Shown: positions 1 to 8,574 of the stretch, one piece after another
Numbering within the stretch: position 1 is the stretch's first letter
How the letters are laid out: each line of letters opens with the position of its first letter
Assembly: GCA_014730295.1 (NCBI GenBank)
Contig: WJIN01000160.1
Span: 1-27,224, forward strand
Source of the DNA: Promethearchaeota archaeon
GTDB lineage: Archaea > Asgardarchaeota > Lokiarchaeia > Sigynarchaeales > SOKP01
DNA: 27,224 nucleotides
Reading direction: 5' to 3'
Notes under the pieces: generated by a model
Database searches by the model: none
Told to the model about the DNA's origin: nothing
Seen by the model: the letters and a program-made list of their open reading frames with translations, nothing else
Position numbers and translations under genes: made by a program

Positions 1-199
1 TCAAACCGCAGCGATATCAGTTGAGTCCAAATAGATTTTTGAAAATGACTCACTCTAAATATGCTGCTGCATGTAGTACCACCTAATACCGATTCACGAA
101 CGTGTTGAGGTCCACAGAGACGTGCACTCTTAAAAATGCATATGATTCATCTATAAGAAATATACATTATTCTAAAGAGAAATAGCGCATAAAATCGTT

Positions 200-937
200 T
201 TATTTTAATTCTTTCAGTAATTCGGGTAAGGTATCCTTGTTTATAACCAAGTATTCTCCATCAAGCTCGAACTGGTATTTTTCTCCCCACTCAAGGATTA
301 GGTCAATTATCACCGATTTTTCAATGTTTAAAACCTCTTCTAAGATATCTAATTTAATCTTTTTGGACATTTTTAATAAATTTCTGAGTTTTTCTATAGA
401 ATCAGTCTTAATTCTATCAATTATGGGGATCTCCGAGGTATCCATAGATTCAACTATTTGCTGCATATTTTTTCTAGCTTGCACCGCATACCTAAAATCC
501 TTATCAATCTCAGTCGCTTTTGTATAGGCTTTGAGAGCCTTCACAAACTCGTTCATATCTTCGTATATTAAACCTAAATTATAATAGCAATACTTATAGT
601 CCGACTTAATCTCCAGTGCGCTATTTAAGGCATCCAAGGCATCTTCATTTTTCCCTAAATTATGATAGGTAATTCCGAGATTATATAATGCCCGATAATT
701 TTTTGGATCGATATCCAACACATTTCTTAGGATCTCCAAAGCTTTGCTGTATTCCCGTACAAATTCATCATTTAAATTCCCCGCGTATTGTATTAGCGTG
801 TCAACAAGTCTTTTCTTTACGGATTCATTTTCAGGATAATTTCTGTAAAGATGTTCAAGTAATTCGATAGCTTGCTCATACTCCTCTTCTTTCCTTAGAC
901 TAATGGCTTTTTTTAATTGTTGTTCCAGATCTGTCAA
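200..937 (-). CDS. TPR-repeat protein with C-terminal winged-helix-like region
   Basis: A 245-residue protein of helical tetratricopeptide repeats, probably a protein-protein interaction scaffold in the cytoplasm. The clearest repeats are at about residues 82-150, where YNLGITYHNLG and YYNLGLIYEDM show the usual TPR spacing followed by ALxAxxxALEI-type second helices. A less regular repeat starts the protein at about residues 5-40. The last 65 residues are not TPR; they alternate amphipathic helices and end in a strand-turn-strand (FELDGEYLVI), which looks like a small winged-helix or PCI-like module. The start is TTG, chosen because a strong Shine-Dalgarno (GGGAGG, complement of 945-950) sits 7 bases before it. 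The GNAT gene lies 45 bases upstream on the same strand, so the two may be co-transcribed. No signal peptide or membrane segment is seen. The partner is unknown. Confidence 0.85.
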   Translation of the reverse strand: MTDLEQQLKKAISLRKEEEYEQAIELLEHLYRNYPENESVKKRLVDTLIQYAGNLNDEFVREYSKALEILRNVLDIDPKNYRALYNLGITYHNLGKNEDALDALNSALEIKSDYKYCYYNLGLIYEDMNEFVKALKAYTKATEIDKDFRYAVQARKNMQQIVESMDTSEIPIIDRIKTDSIEKLRNLLKMSKKIKLDILEEVLNIEKSVIIDLILEWGEKYQFELDGEYLVINKDTLPELLKELK

Positions 938-982
938 ATATGATCCTCCCGTAAAAAATAATGCAAATAGAATATATGAATT

Positions 983-1438
983 TTACAGCATTTTTTCATA
1001 CCAAATATAATCAGATTTTTTGATACCTAGTTTTAAAAATAAGCTTCGAAGAGAGCTGTCTGTGTCCGTACATAGATAATAAGCTTTATCAATTTTTAGA
1101 GTATTTTTGATATATTTTTCAAGCTCTCTAATTATCTGTTCTTCAATTCCTCTTTTATACGAATCTTGCTTGAACGTCATTACTTGATGGATTAAAACTC
1201 TAATATTTCCAAGATAATCTGTAAATTGAGAATACGTACCCCATCCGACGAGTTTTCCGTCCTCTTTTGCGGTGATCATTCCATTTCTCTCAGTTAAATC
1301 TAGAACTCGCTTGTCTAACTCTTTCTTAAATTGTTCCCAACTGACTTGGAAATATGATTTATTCTGGATAAAGTCTTCAAAAAGAGCTTTTAAGCCTTCT
1401 TCATCTGTTCGTGGGTTATATCTACCAACTTCAATCAT
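983..1438 (-). CDS. GNAT-family N-acetyltransferase-like protein
   Basis: A 151-residue protein with the size and strand-helix order of GNAT acetyltransferases, which move an acetyl group from acetyl-CoA to an amine. The N-terminal half (about 1-50) is helical. It is followed by the beta-strand pattern GMITAKEDGKLVGWGTY at about residues 54-70, typical of GNAT strands 2-3. A further strand (IRVLIHQVMTF) precedes the helix where the acetyl-CoA pyrophosphate loop normally sits, then a long helix (EEQIIRELEKYI). The C-terminal strand-helix-strand (AYYLCTDTD, LRSLFLKLGIKKSDYIWYEKML) is typical of the family. The Q/RxxGxG/A loop is not canonical here; the segment reads KQDSYKRGIEEQI, so the call rests on fold pattern. 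The substrate is unknown. It is divergent from the dUTPase gene. Confidence 0.65.
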   Translation of the reverse strand: MIEVGRYNPRTDEEGLKALFEDFIQNKSYFQVSWEQFKKELDKRVLDLTERNGMITAKEDGKLVGWGTYSQFTDYLGNIRVLIHQVMTFKQDSYKRGIEEQIIRELEKYIKNTLKIDKAYYLCTDTDSSLRSLFLKLGIKKSDYIWYEKML

Positions 1439-1555
1439 AGGATCATCTATTTGCGAAGGTTATTATTTCTTTTTCTATCGTAATTAATTATTATTTAATA
1501 AAAATTCTTTTTATCTTTCCAAAATATTTATTGGTAAAAGTAATTAGGGAAGAAT

Positions 1556-2068
1556 ATGAACGAAACTAAAGAGGAATTTCTAAAAATACCTTTTACAAAA
1601 ACCAGAGCAGATGCAAAGATACCAAAGTTTTCAAATCCTTATGATGCTGGTGCGGACGCGCGAATTATGGGTTTTAAAAAAATTAAAATTGAAGATGGAG
1701 AAAAAAAATTAATCGAGATGGATTCTGAAACGTATATACTAAAATCTTTAGAACGAGTAGGCTGTCCTTTAGGATTTGCCACTGCTATCCCACCGGGATA
1801 TTATTTTAAAGTTGTTCCGAGAAGTGGGTTAGCATTATGGGATGGAATAACGATCCTAAATACTCCCGGGACAATTGATTCGGGCTATCGGAATGAATGG
1901 ATGGCGATTGTTGCGAATCTGTCCAATAAGGATGTGGAACTCAAGAAGGGGGAACGAATTTGTCAAATTATCCTGGGAAAGCTTCATCCATATGAGATCG
2001 TTGAAACTAACGATTTACCGGAATCAGAGCGAGGGTTAGGAGGATTTGGGTCTACCGGGAAAAAATAG
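1556..2068 (+). CDS. dut: dUTP diphosphatase (trimeric dUTPase family)
   Basis: A 170-residue enzyme that hydrolyses dUTP to dUMP and diphosphate, keeping uracil out of DNA and feeding dTMP synthesis. All five motifs of the trimeric dUTPase family are visible: motif 1 AGADAR (about residue 31), motif 2 PRSGLA (about 84), motif 3 GTIDSGYRNEW (about 103, with the catalytic Asp and the Tyr that excludes ribose), motif 4 GERICQIIL, and the C-terminal glycine-rich lid RGLGGFGSTG. The family also contains dCTP deaminases, but the complete motif 5 lid favours dUTPase. The stretch between motifs 1 and 2 is somewhat longer than in typical dUTPases and carries a charged insert (KKIKIEDGEKKLIEMD). The ATG is preceded by AGGGA with 5 bases of spacing. 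It is transcribed divergently from the GNAT gene, with a 117-base shared upstream region. Confidence 0.93.
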   Translation: MNETKEEFLKIPFTKTRADAKIPKFSNPYDAGADARIMGFKKIKIEDGEKKLIEMDSETYILKSLERVGCPLGFATAIPPGYYFKVVPRSGLALWDGITILNTPGTIDSGYRNEWMAIVANLSNKDVELKKGERICQIILGKLHPYEIVETNDLPESERGLGGFGSTGKK

Positions 2069-2154
2069 AAAAGCCAAAAATCAAACAAAATTCTTCTTTT
2101 GTAAGGAAAAACTCAAAATTCATATTAAATAAGGATTTATTAAGTTTGAGATTG

Positions 2155-2162
2155 ATATATAA
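2155..2162 (+). promoter_or_regulatory. TATA-like box before the acyl-CoA synthetase gene
   Basis: ATATATAA lies 12 bases before the proposed TTG start of the acyl-CoA synthetase gene. With archaeal transcription starting about 25 bases downstream of a TATA box, the mRNA would begin at or just after this TTG. That implies a leaderless transcript or a start at the second TTG (2199). Confidence 0.35.
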
Positions 2163-2174
2163 GCATAATATTAA

Positions 2175-3707
2175 TTGACTGTTCCAAAGGTTCAGAAATT
2201 GACTAAACAAGAATACCAAGAACTCCAAAAAACTCATTTTTTGTACAAAATCCTCAATCCCGAGAGTATTGCGATTTTTGGAGCGAATAATAACCTTCTC
2301 ACCACAATGGGCTCAATGCAATTGAGGAATATTCGTGAAGGAGGATTTAAAGGAGATATTTATCCCATTCATCCCCGATTGGATGAGGTTCAAGGTTATA
2401 AGGCGTATAAAAACGTGGTCGATCTCCCAAAAACTCCGGATTTGGCTTTTATCATCCTTCCGCCAAAAATAGTACCAGAAGTGATGGAAGAATGCGGAGA
2501 GAAAGGTATAAAACAACTTATTATTACTTCTGGTGGTTTCAGAGAAGTCGGAGAGAATGGCGTTGAGTTGTCAAAGCGAGTAAACCAGATAGCCAATAAT
2601 TATGGGATGAGATTTGTTGGACCCAATTGCTTGGGAATTTATAACGGCTGGTATGATCCAGATAATTATGATTCACATTTTAATACAATGTGGATTTATG
2701 AAACCCCTGACCGAGGCAACATTTCCATTATTTCACAGTCCGGTACCATTGCCTGTCATATCTTTTGGCATTGTCAAGATTGGGGCGTGAGGATCGGAAA
2801 ATCCTTATCCATCGGTAATGAACTAAATATTGATATAGTCGATTATTTACAATTTCTACGAGATGATCCTCAAACGCAAGTCATTGGACTGTATATAGAA
2901 GAAATAAAACGGGGAAGGGAATTTATTAACCTTGCCAAGAAAATCACTCCGACAAAACCAATTGTAGCAATCTATGCCGGAGGGACGGAAGCTGCTGAAC
3001 GATCGATTATGAGTCATACGGGTGCTATTGGAGGAAACCAAGCGATCTATGATGCGGTGTTTAAAGAGGCGGGAATAATTTCTACCACTTCGATGAAGAA
3101 ATTTCTTTATTATCTTCGGACATTATCCTTTGCTCAGCAAAACCAAGTTTTTATGAAGGGAAATAAAGTCGGGATTATTACGGATTCTGGAGGAAGTGGA
3201 AGTATGATGACAAAAACTGCTGAACAACTCGGATTAAGTGTTCCTAAATTTAGTAAAGAGCTTCAGACTGAAATCGGACAGCATATCCCACCGACCGCAA
3301 GTTCGCTTAATCCGATCGATGTAACCTTCGATATTGACTTCTTAAATTTGTTTAAAAAATTTCCGAAAATATTGATGGAGTCTGGAGAAGTGGATGCGAT
3401 TTTAGTGTATGGAGTCTTTGACCTAGACGATGTATTAAAGACGATGGAAGAATCTGGTATGGAAATCGATGACCAAATGCGTTCAATAGGGCAAATAATA
3501 GAACGTGCTGTGTTTAAACCGATGAAACGACTAATGAAAAAATATTCGATACCCGTATTTTATGTTGGTCCCATGCCTTATCGATATGAATGGATGCGTA
3601 AATTCATTTCACATGGCATTCCCGTATTCGATTTGTGGGATGCTCCCACTGATTGCCTGAAGATATTAGGCAACTATTCTCAATATCGCAGAATAAAGAT
3701 GGAATAA
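2175..3707 (+). CDS. NDP-forming acyl-CoA synthetase, alpha subunit
   Basis: A 510-residue protein of the NDP-forming acyl-CoA synthetase superfamily (acetate-CoA ligase, ADP-forming, alpha chain). These enzymes conserve acyl-CoA thioester energy as ATP in archaeal fermentation. The order is a CoA-binding Rossmann domain (about 25-155, with IAIFGANNN, IYPIHP, FIILPP, ITSGGF and VGPNCLG) and a first succinyl-CoA-ligase-like domain (about 180-320, with ISQSGTIACHIF and IGNELNIDIVDYL). A third domain (about 325-510) starts VGIITDSGGSGSMM. His281 in SHTGAIGG matches the phosphohistidine of the family. The beta (ATP-grasp) subunit is neither fused nor nearby, so a partner must be encoded elsewhere. 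No ATG precedes the Rossmann motif; the start is TTG at 2175, with TTG 2199 as the alternative. The acyl substrate cannot be told. Confidence 0.9.
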   Translation: MTVPKVQKLTKQEYQELQKTHFLYKILNPESIAIFGANNNLLTTMGSMQLRNIREGGFKGDIYPIHPRLDEVQGYKAYKNVVDLPKTPDLAFIILPPKIVPEVMEECGEKGIKQLIITSGGFREVGENGVELSKRVNQIANNYGMRFVGPNCLGIYNGWYDPDNYDSHFNTMWIYETPDRGNISIISQSGTIACHIFWHCQDWGVRIGKSLSIGNELNIDIVDYLQFLRDDPQTQVIGLYIEEIKRGREFINLAKKITPTKPIVAIYAGGTEAAERSIMSHTGAIGGNQAIYDAVFKEAGIISTTSMKKFLYYLRTLSFAQQNQVFMKGNKVGIITDSGGSGSMMTKTAEQLGLSVPKFSKELQTEIGQHIPPTASSLNPIDVTFDIDFLNLFKKFPKILMESGEVDAILVYGVFDLDDVLKTMEESGMEIDDQMRSIGQIIERAVFKPMKRLMKKYSIPVFYVGPMPYRYEWMRKFISHGIPVFDLWDAPTDCLKILGNYSQYRRIKME

Positions 3708-3967
3708 ATTTTCCTAAAATACCATCTATTACAATGGAATCCAAATAGGAAAGAATCTTAAAGGGTACCTCAAAGAGCGAGAATTTAGGAATTTGCAACT
3801 TTTTCTGACAAATAATTTTTTTTGTATGATAAAAAAACACGTCATTAATCATTTAGATATTTGTTCGTTTCATTGTAATGAATATCTTAGATTTTAAGAC
3901 ATTTTTTATATCTTAGTTCTAATTAAACATTAAAGTATAGCAATGATAGTATTCATTTTTAGAAAAC

Positions 3968-5839
3968 ATGATCAGCTTTGATGAAGGAACACCCAGAAGT
4001 ATAAAAATAAAAGATACATTCGATAGTTTACCTTATTCAATTATCTTCGTGACTTTTTCTGGGCTTATTAAATATATAAATGAAAAAGCTGAGCGTTTAT
4101 TCGATATTGAATTAGAAGAAATAATTAACAAGAATTTATTCTTAGATTCGCCCTTATCTAAAGAACTACTAATCGTTTTGGAAAACAAATTTGATGATGT
4201 AATTAGTGGAGATATATTCGGGAAAAAAGCATTTTGTATAAGGTTAAATGAAAAACCTCATCTTCTAAATCTTTATATGTCTCAAATAAAGCTGTTCAAA
4301 CAATCATATATACAAATTATTATAGACGAATTAAAAGTCCAAGAATCAATCAACTTTCAATCCGAAAAGAAATTTAAGGATATTATCGAAAACTCAAAAG
4401 AAGGTTATTTTGAATTGGATTTGGAGGGAAAATTTACGTTTGTCAATCAAGCCCTATGTAATTCATTAGGATACACATCAGAAGAATTACTGGGAATGAG
4501 TTATAAAAACCTAATGGATGAACAAACCATTAAGAAGGCATTCAAAGCATTTAATGGGGTATATCGTAAAAATCAGGAAAAAAAGCATTTCCAATACGAA
4601 ATTATAACAAAATCAGGAGAAATACTGTATGGAGAGACAAATATATATTTGGTATACAACTCGGAAGGAGAGATTATCGGTTTTCGGGGATTTATGAGGG
4701 ACATTACAGAACAAAAGCGTTCAGAGATTAAATTAAAAGAGTCAGAAAAACGATTTCGGACGCTTTATGAAAATATACCTTGTGGAACGGTTATAATTGA
4801 CGAAAACTATAGAATCAAGGGAGTAAACCAGAGAACATGTGAAATTACTGGTTTTAGCGACGAGGAACTTCGTGGAAAATTATGTGATATTATCTGTCCT
4901 AAGGGTTCCTTATCAAAAAGGTGTCCTATTTGGGAGGAGAATGTACCCTCCTTTAGAGATATGGACACTTTTATTAAATGTAAAGATGGGAGTGAAACAC
5001 CAATATTAAAAAACGCAAAAAGAATCCAAATTGACGGGAAAGTCCATATACTGGAAAATATTTATGACAATTCTCATCAAAAGGAAGTTGAGACTTTAAT
5101 TAAAAAAGAAAATAAAAAGCTAAAGGAATTAGAGAAAATGAGAAAAAAATTTTTAGATGTTGCTGCCCATGAGCTTAAAACACCTCTAACTTCCTTATAT
5201 GGGGCATCCCAACTATTAACAGAACTTTATCATGGTCAAGAATTTAGCAACAATTCCGAATTTGAAGAACTCTTGACGATGATTAATAATTCAGGTGAGA
5301 GATTAGTAAATCTTGTATCTAATTTGCTCGACATTTCACGAATAGAAACTAACAATTTTAAATTGGAAAAAAAACCAAAAGATCTCACTTACTTATTATC
5401 TAAATGCTTAAGAGATATAAAATACCTCATAAAGGAACGAAACTTAACAATTACTGAAAACCTCCCAGAGGAATTGATAATTAATATTGATGCGCAAAAA
5501 ATCGAGCGTGTTATCATTAATCTGATTTCGAATGCCATCAAATATACTCCTTCAGGAGGCTCGATTAGAATTGAATTACTAAAGAAAGACCATTCTGCTC
5601 TATTATCTATCATAGATTCGGGTATTGGGCTTACTAAAGATCAAATAAAAAAAGTATTTAATAAATTTGCTAATATAAATAAGCCAACAGATGAATATAA
5701 TATCAAGATGGATGGTTCTGGATTAGGTCTACACATCTCAAAAGAAATTGTTATATTGCACAATGGGGAAATTACAGCTGAATCTGAAGGATTGAATAGA
5801 GGATCTACCTTTACTATAAAACTTCCACTTCAAGATTAG
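3968..5839 (+). CDS. PAS-PAS-PAS sensor histidine kinase
   Basis: A 623-residue cytosolic sensor kinase with no membrane segment. Three PAS domains come first (about 15-115, 130-255 and 262-375). The second is the most canonical (YFELDLEGKFTFVNQALCNSLGYTSEELLG, quoted in part as FTFVNQALCNSLGY) and ends in the PAC-type GFMRDITEQKRSE. The third has extra cysteines (CGTV, RTCEIT, LCDIICPKGSLSKRCP) that could bind a metal or cluster, though this is only suggestive. A short coiled coil (376-392) leads to the dimerisation domain with phospho-acceptor His401 in AAHELKTPL. The ATPase domain has N-box NLISN (518-522), G1 DSGIG (550-554) and G2 DGSGLGL (582-588). There is no fused receiver and no adjacent regulator gene, so it is an orphan kinase. 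The ligand is unknown. Confidence 0.92.
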   Translation: MISFDEGTPRSIKIKDTFDSLPYSIIFVTFSGLIKYINEKAERLFDIELEEIINKNLFLDSPLSKELLIVLENKFDDVISGDIFGKKAFCIRLNEKPHLLNLYMSQIKLFKQSYIQIIIDELKVQESINFQSEKKFKDIIENSKEGYFELDLEGKFTFVNQALCNSLGYTSEELLGMSYKNLMDEQTIKKAFKAFNGVYRKNQEKKHFQYEIITKSGEILYGETNIYLVYNSEGEIIGFRGFMRDITEQKRSEIKLKESEKRFRTLYENIPCGTVIIDENYRIKGVNQRTCEITGFSDEELRGKLCDIICPKGSLSKRCPIWEENVPSFRDMDTFIKCKDGSETPILKNAKRIQIDGKVHILENIYDNSHQKEVETLIKKENKKLKELEKMRKKFLDVAAHELKTPLTSLYGASQLLTELYHGQEFSNNSEFEELLTMINNSGERLVNLVSNLLDISRIETNNFKLEKKPKDLTYLLSKCLRDIKYLIKERNLTITENLPEELIINIDAQKIERVIINLISNAIKYTPSGGSIRIELLKKDHSALLSIIDSGIGLTKDQIKKVFNKFANINKPTDEYNIKMDGSGLGLHISKEIVILHNGEITAESEGLNRGSTFTIKLPLQD

Positions 5840-5965
5840 TAGTTAATTTTTTCTTGGTATCATAGACCTAAATTTTTAATTCCTCTGGTTAATTATTTAA
5901 ACTTATTAATATATGATAAACCGTAGGATAAATGGTCTGATATATTAACATGTTTTTAGATAAAA

Positions 5966-6967
5966 ATGATCTTAGATTTTTATAATCCCCCTCTGGCGCT
6001 TTTGGCTTCAAGTTCAAAAGAGGGTTTGGAATTAGGCGGCTCTAAACTCATCGTCAGCATAGATGAGGATAGGAACCTATACTCAGAAGGGCATATCTAT
6101 ACAGAGATGTCTTGGGCAGAGTTTTATAAAGAGGAGGGCTTAGAAGATATTATCAATAACTTTACCCAAAAAGAATTTGAATCAATAAGCGATGATTCTG
6201 AAGCACTTGTGGATTCAATATCTAAAATTATTTATAAAATCATCAAGAAAAAAAGATTGTTTTATGGTATTTTCGATTTTGAAGTAGACGCCTTCCTAAA
6301 TGAAAATACCATTATACCTGGGTTAGAAATACCCCCAAAAATTATTAATACGTTAATGGCAGCACATAGAAGTACGAGAGATAAAATTTTATTTCCGAAA
6401 ATTTTAAGAGATGAGGGAGATCAAACTAAAGTCCAGATAAAATTTTTCGGAGATAAAAAGGACCGCCTCATTTTTAGCGGATCAACTTTGGAAGAACTAG
6501 CAAATCAATTACGTGTTGTAAGAGGGTTTGCAACGGGCATCGTCTGTACCACTCAAATCCTTGCTAACTTCTACATTCTTAATGATAATATCATTTTTAA
6601 AGAAGATGATGAACGAAAGCTATACTTAGATGTAGAAAATATCCAATTAATAGAAGAGGGGATTAAAAATGAGATCCTCACTCCTATTAATTGGTTTAGA
6701 ATCGATTTAGGCATTAATGCATTAGAAACTCTTAATTTGTGGGATGAGATCCGCAAAAACGATAAATTGCAGTTAGCAATAGCAGAATATGATCATTATC
6801 TCTTAGAAATGATTTTTGAAGAATTCGAGAAACTCGGAACAGGTCAACAAATTGGATATAATATAAACGACGATTTCGCTCAGATGAGCCAGCAAGAACG
6901 GAAACAAGTCCTAAAGGATATTTCCTATGCCATTAAAATTCTTCATGAAAACGTGAAAGAAAAGTGA
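5966..6967 (+). CDS. Hypothetical protein, first of a tandem paralogous pair
   Basis: A 333-residue protein I do not recognise. It is clearly related along its full length to the next gene (roughly 40-45% identity by eye). Shared blocks are FxNPPxALLASxSKxGxELGGSK near the N-terminus (about residues 5-27), IYTEMSWAEFY (44-54), LFYGIxDFEVDAF followed by NENTIIPGLE (98-121), a helix LEELAxxLRxxxGFATG (about 175-191), INWFRIDLGI (about 243-252), and a helical C-terminus. No signal peptide, membrane segment, nucleotide-binding loop or metal cluster is visible. The conserved Gly/Ser-rich N-terminal block and the DFEVDAF block are the best candidates for functional sites. It starts 126 bases after the histidine kinase, too far to call an operon. 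Function not assigned. Confidence 0.88.
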   Translation: MILDFYNPPLALLASSSKEGLELGGSKLIVSIDEDRNLYSEGHIYTEMSWAEFYKEEGLEDIINNFTQKEFESISDDSEALVDSISKIIYKIIKKKRLFYGIFDFEVDAFLNENTIIPGLEIPPKIINTLMAAHRSTRDKILFPKILRDEGDQTKVQIKFFGDKKDRLIFSGSTLEELANQLRVVRGFATGIVCTTQILANFYILNDNIIFKEDDERKLYLDVENIQLIEEGIKNEILTPINWFRIDLGINALETLNLWDEIRKNDKLQLAIAEYDHYLLEMIFEEFEKLGTGQQIGYNINDDFAQMSQQERKQVLKDISYAIKILHENVKEK

Positions 6968-7087
6968 ATCTATTCATGGAATATTATTGTAGGAGATATA
7001 AATTCAATTTTCAAAGTATTGATATTAAATAAAAAACCTCCAATAATTGGAACTTTCAAGTAATTTTAAATAGTTATCCGATTCTTT

Positions 7088-7097
7088 TTTATATAAA
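7088..7097 (+). promoter_or_regulatory. TATA-like box for the second paralogue
   Basis: TTTATATAAA ends 29 bases before the ATG at 7127 in the 159-base gap between the paired paralogues. The position fits an archaeal TATA box with a very short leader, so the second paralogue probably has its own promoter. Confidence 0.4.
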
Positions 7098-7126
7098 CTA
7101 AACTAAATATTCGAAAAAGTAGTTCA

Positions 7127-8140
7127 ATGAGTTCTTATCTCTATCTTAAATTTTTCAATCCTCCCTCGGCATTACTAGCTTCGGGCTCTAAATCTGGAGT
7201 TGAATTAGGAGGTTCAAAAAATATCATCAGCATAGATACAGAACATAATTTTTATAATGTAGGAACTATTTATACCGAAATGAGTTGGGCGGAATTTTAT
7301 AGAGATATTGAAGGATTGGAGGACCAGATTGATACTTTTACGACTAAGGAGTATAAATCAATCCAAGATGATCCAGACGCACTAGTAGAATCTTTGGTGA
7401 AAAATATTGAAAATATCATACAGGAAAAAAAACTTTTCTATGGGATCGGAGATTTTGAAGTTGACGCTTTTATGAATGAAAATACAATTATCCCGGGATT
7501 AGAACTTGACAATGAATTGATCAATACACTCATGGACGCCCATAAAAAAAGCAGAAATAGAGATCAATTCCCAACATTACTTAAAACACAAGAAAACAAA
7601 AAATATATCAATATTACCATACAAGGTCAAAATAAAGATAAATTACAAATTCCGGGAGGATCTCTGGAAGATATCGCGGACAAATTAAGATTTGCCAAAG
7701 GATTCGCTACGGGGTTGGTCGTGTCTTCGAAAAAATCAGCGAATCTCTTTATGATGAACGATAGGATTGTATTTCAAGAAGATCAAATCCCCGAATTCTA
7801 TATTGATCAAGATTGTATAACAATCATCGAATCAGGTATCGAACGGGACAAGTTATTCCCTATTAGCTGGTTCAGGTTCGATATCGGTATTCGATCTTTA
7901 GAAACTTTAGAATTATGGGATAAGATTAAGGAGAATGAGAAACTAAAGAAAGTTTTGAAGGATTATGATAATTATATCACGAAACTCATTGTTGATAAAT
8001 ATATCAGCTTAGCCTCGCCAATGAATTTAGGCTCAGACTTCGAAAAAGAATTTCTCAAATTAAATCCCTCACAAAAAAAGAAATCCCTTCGAGATATGGC
8101 GGAAGCAATTCGAATTCTCACAGAAGAGTATGAAGAATAA
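7127..8140 (+). CDS. Hypothetical protein, second of a tandem paralogous pair
   Basis: A 337-residue paralogue of the preceding gene, of unknown function. It keeps the shared blocks: NPPSALLASGSK and ELGGSK at the N-terminus, IYTEMSWAEFY, LFYGIGDFEVDAF, NENTIIPGLEL, LEDIADKLRFAKGFATG, ISWFRFDIGI and LETLELWDKI. Divergence is concentrated in the middle (about 140-170) and the last 60 residues, which are highly charged and helical. Conserved residues are mostly Gly, Asp, Glu and aromatic, as in a folded enzyme or a binding domain rather than a low-complexity protein. No transmembrane segment is seen. Each copy seems to have its own promoter region and neither copy is broken. This suggests that both are used, perhaps as a heterodimer or under different conditions (inference). 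Confidence 0.88.
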   Translation: MSSYLYLKFFNPPSALLASGSKSGVELGGSKNIISIDTEHNFYNVGTIYTEMSWAEFYRDIEGLEDQIDTFTTKEYKSIQDDPDALVESLVKNIENIIQEKKLFYGIGDFEVDAFMNENTIIPGLELDNELINTLMDAHKKSRNRDQFPTLLKTQENKKYINITIQGQNKDKLQIPGGSLEDIADKLRFAKGFATGLVVSSKKSANLFMMNDRIVFQEDQIPEFYIDQDCITIIESGIERDKLFPISWFRFDIGIRSLETLELWDKIKENEKLKKVLKDYDNYITKLIVDKYISLASPMNLGSDFEKEFLKLNPSQKKKSLRDMAEAIRILTEEYEE

Positions 8141-8148
8141 CTCTTTTT

Positions 8149-8454
8149 CTAATCTTTTAAAATTCGAGGAGCCTTAAAATATCCATCTTTTTTGTGTTCA
8201 GCATTTTTTAGTGCCTCTTCTTGAGTCAATCCTTCCCATGGTTCATCCTCCCTGAACACATTATTTAATCCCTCAATTGGATGCCTTGTTGGCTCCACAT
8301 CATGGGTATCTAAATCCTCAAGCTTTTTAAAGTACGAGAGAATATTGTTCAGCTGCTTAGATAATTTCTCTTTTTCTTCTTCTGATAAATCCAAAAGCGC
8401 TAATTTTGAGACATATTCTATAGTTTCTTTTGAAAATTCTGGTTCTTCACTCAT
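8149..8454 (-). CDS. gatC: Asp-tRNA(Asn)/Glu-tRNA(Gln) amidotransferase subunit C
   Basis: A 101-residue protein matching GatC, the small subunit of the GatCAB complex. GatCAB converts mischarged Asp-tRNA(Asn) or Glu-tRNA(Gln) to the cognate amide by transamidation; GatC wraps around GatA and GatB and stabilises them. Family hallmarks seen are the N-terminal helix VSKLALLDLSEEEKEKL, the segment ILSYFKKLEDLDTHDVEPT, the NNVFRED linker that threads along GatA, and the C-terminal GYFKAPRIL (equivalent to the usual YFKVPRVL). Length is normal for the family. No gatA or gatB is adjacent, so the gene stands alone here. It is convergent with the second unknown paralogue (8-base gap between stops) and divergent from the zinc-ribbon-like gene. 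Confidence 0.92.
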   Translation of the reverse strand: MSEEPEFSKETIEYVSKLALLDLSEEEKEKLSKQLNNILSYFKKLEDLDTHDVEPTRHPIEGLNNVFREDEPWEGLTQEEALKNAEHKKDGYFKAPRILKD

Positions 8455-8574
8455 GATTTAATTTGATTATGTACGGTATTATTTTTTATAATGATAATTA
8501 TTAATTATTTATTTTGGTTGTTATACTTACTATTCTACAAATACATCTTATTTAAAATACGATTTTTGGTCAAC

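Noticed and set aside
1..86. Open frame on the plus strand running in from the window edge to a TAA at 84-86 (KPQRYQLSPNRFLKMTHSKY), possibly the end of a convergent gene.
   Set aside because: Only 27 codons with no recognisable family, and two other frames are nearly as open; too short to support.
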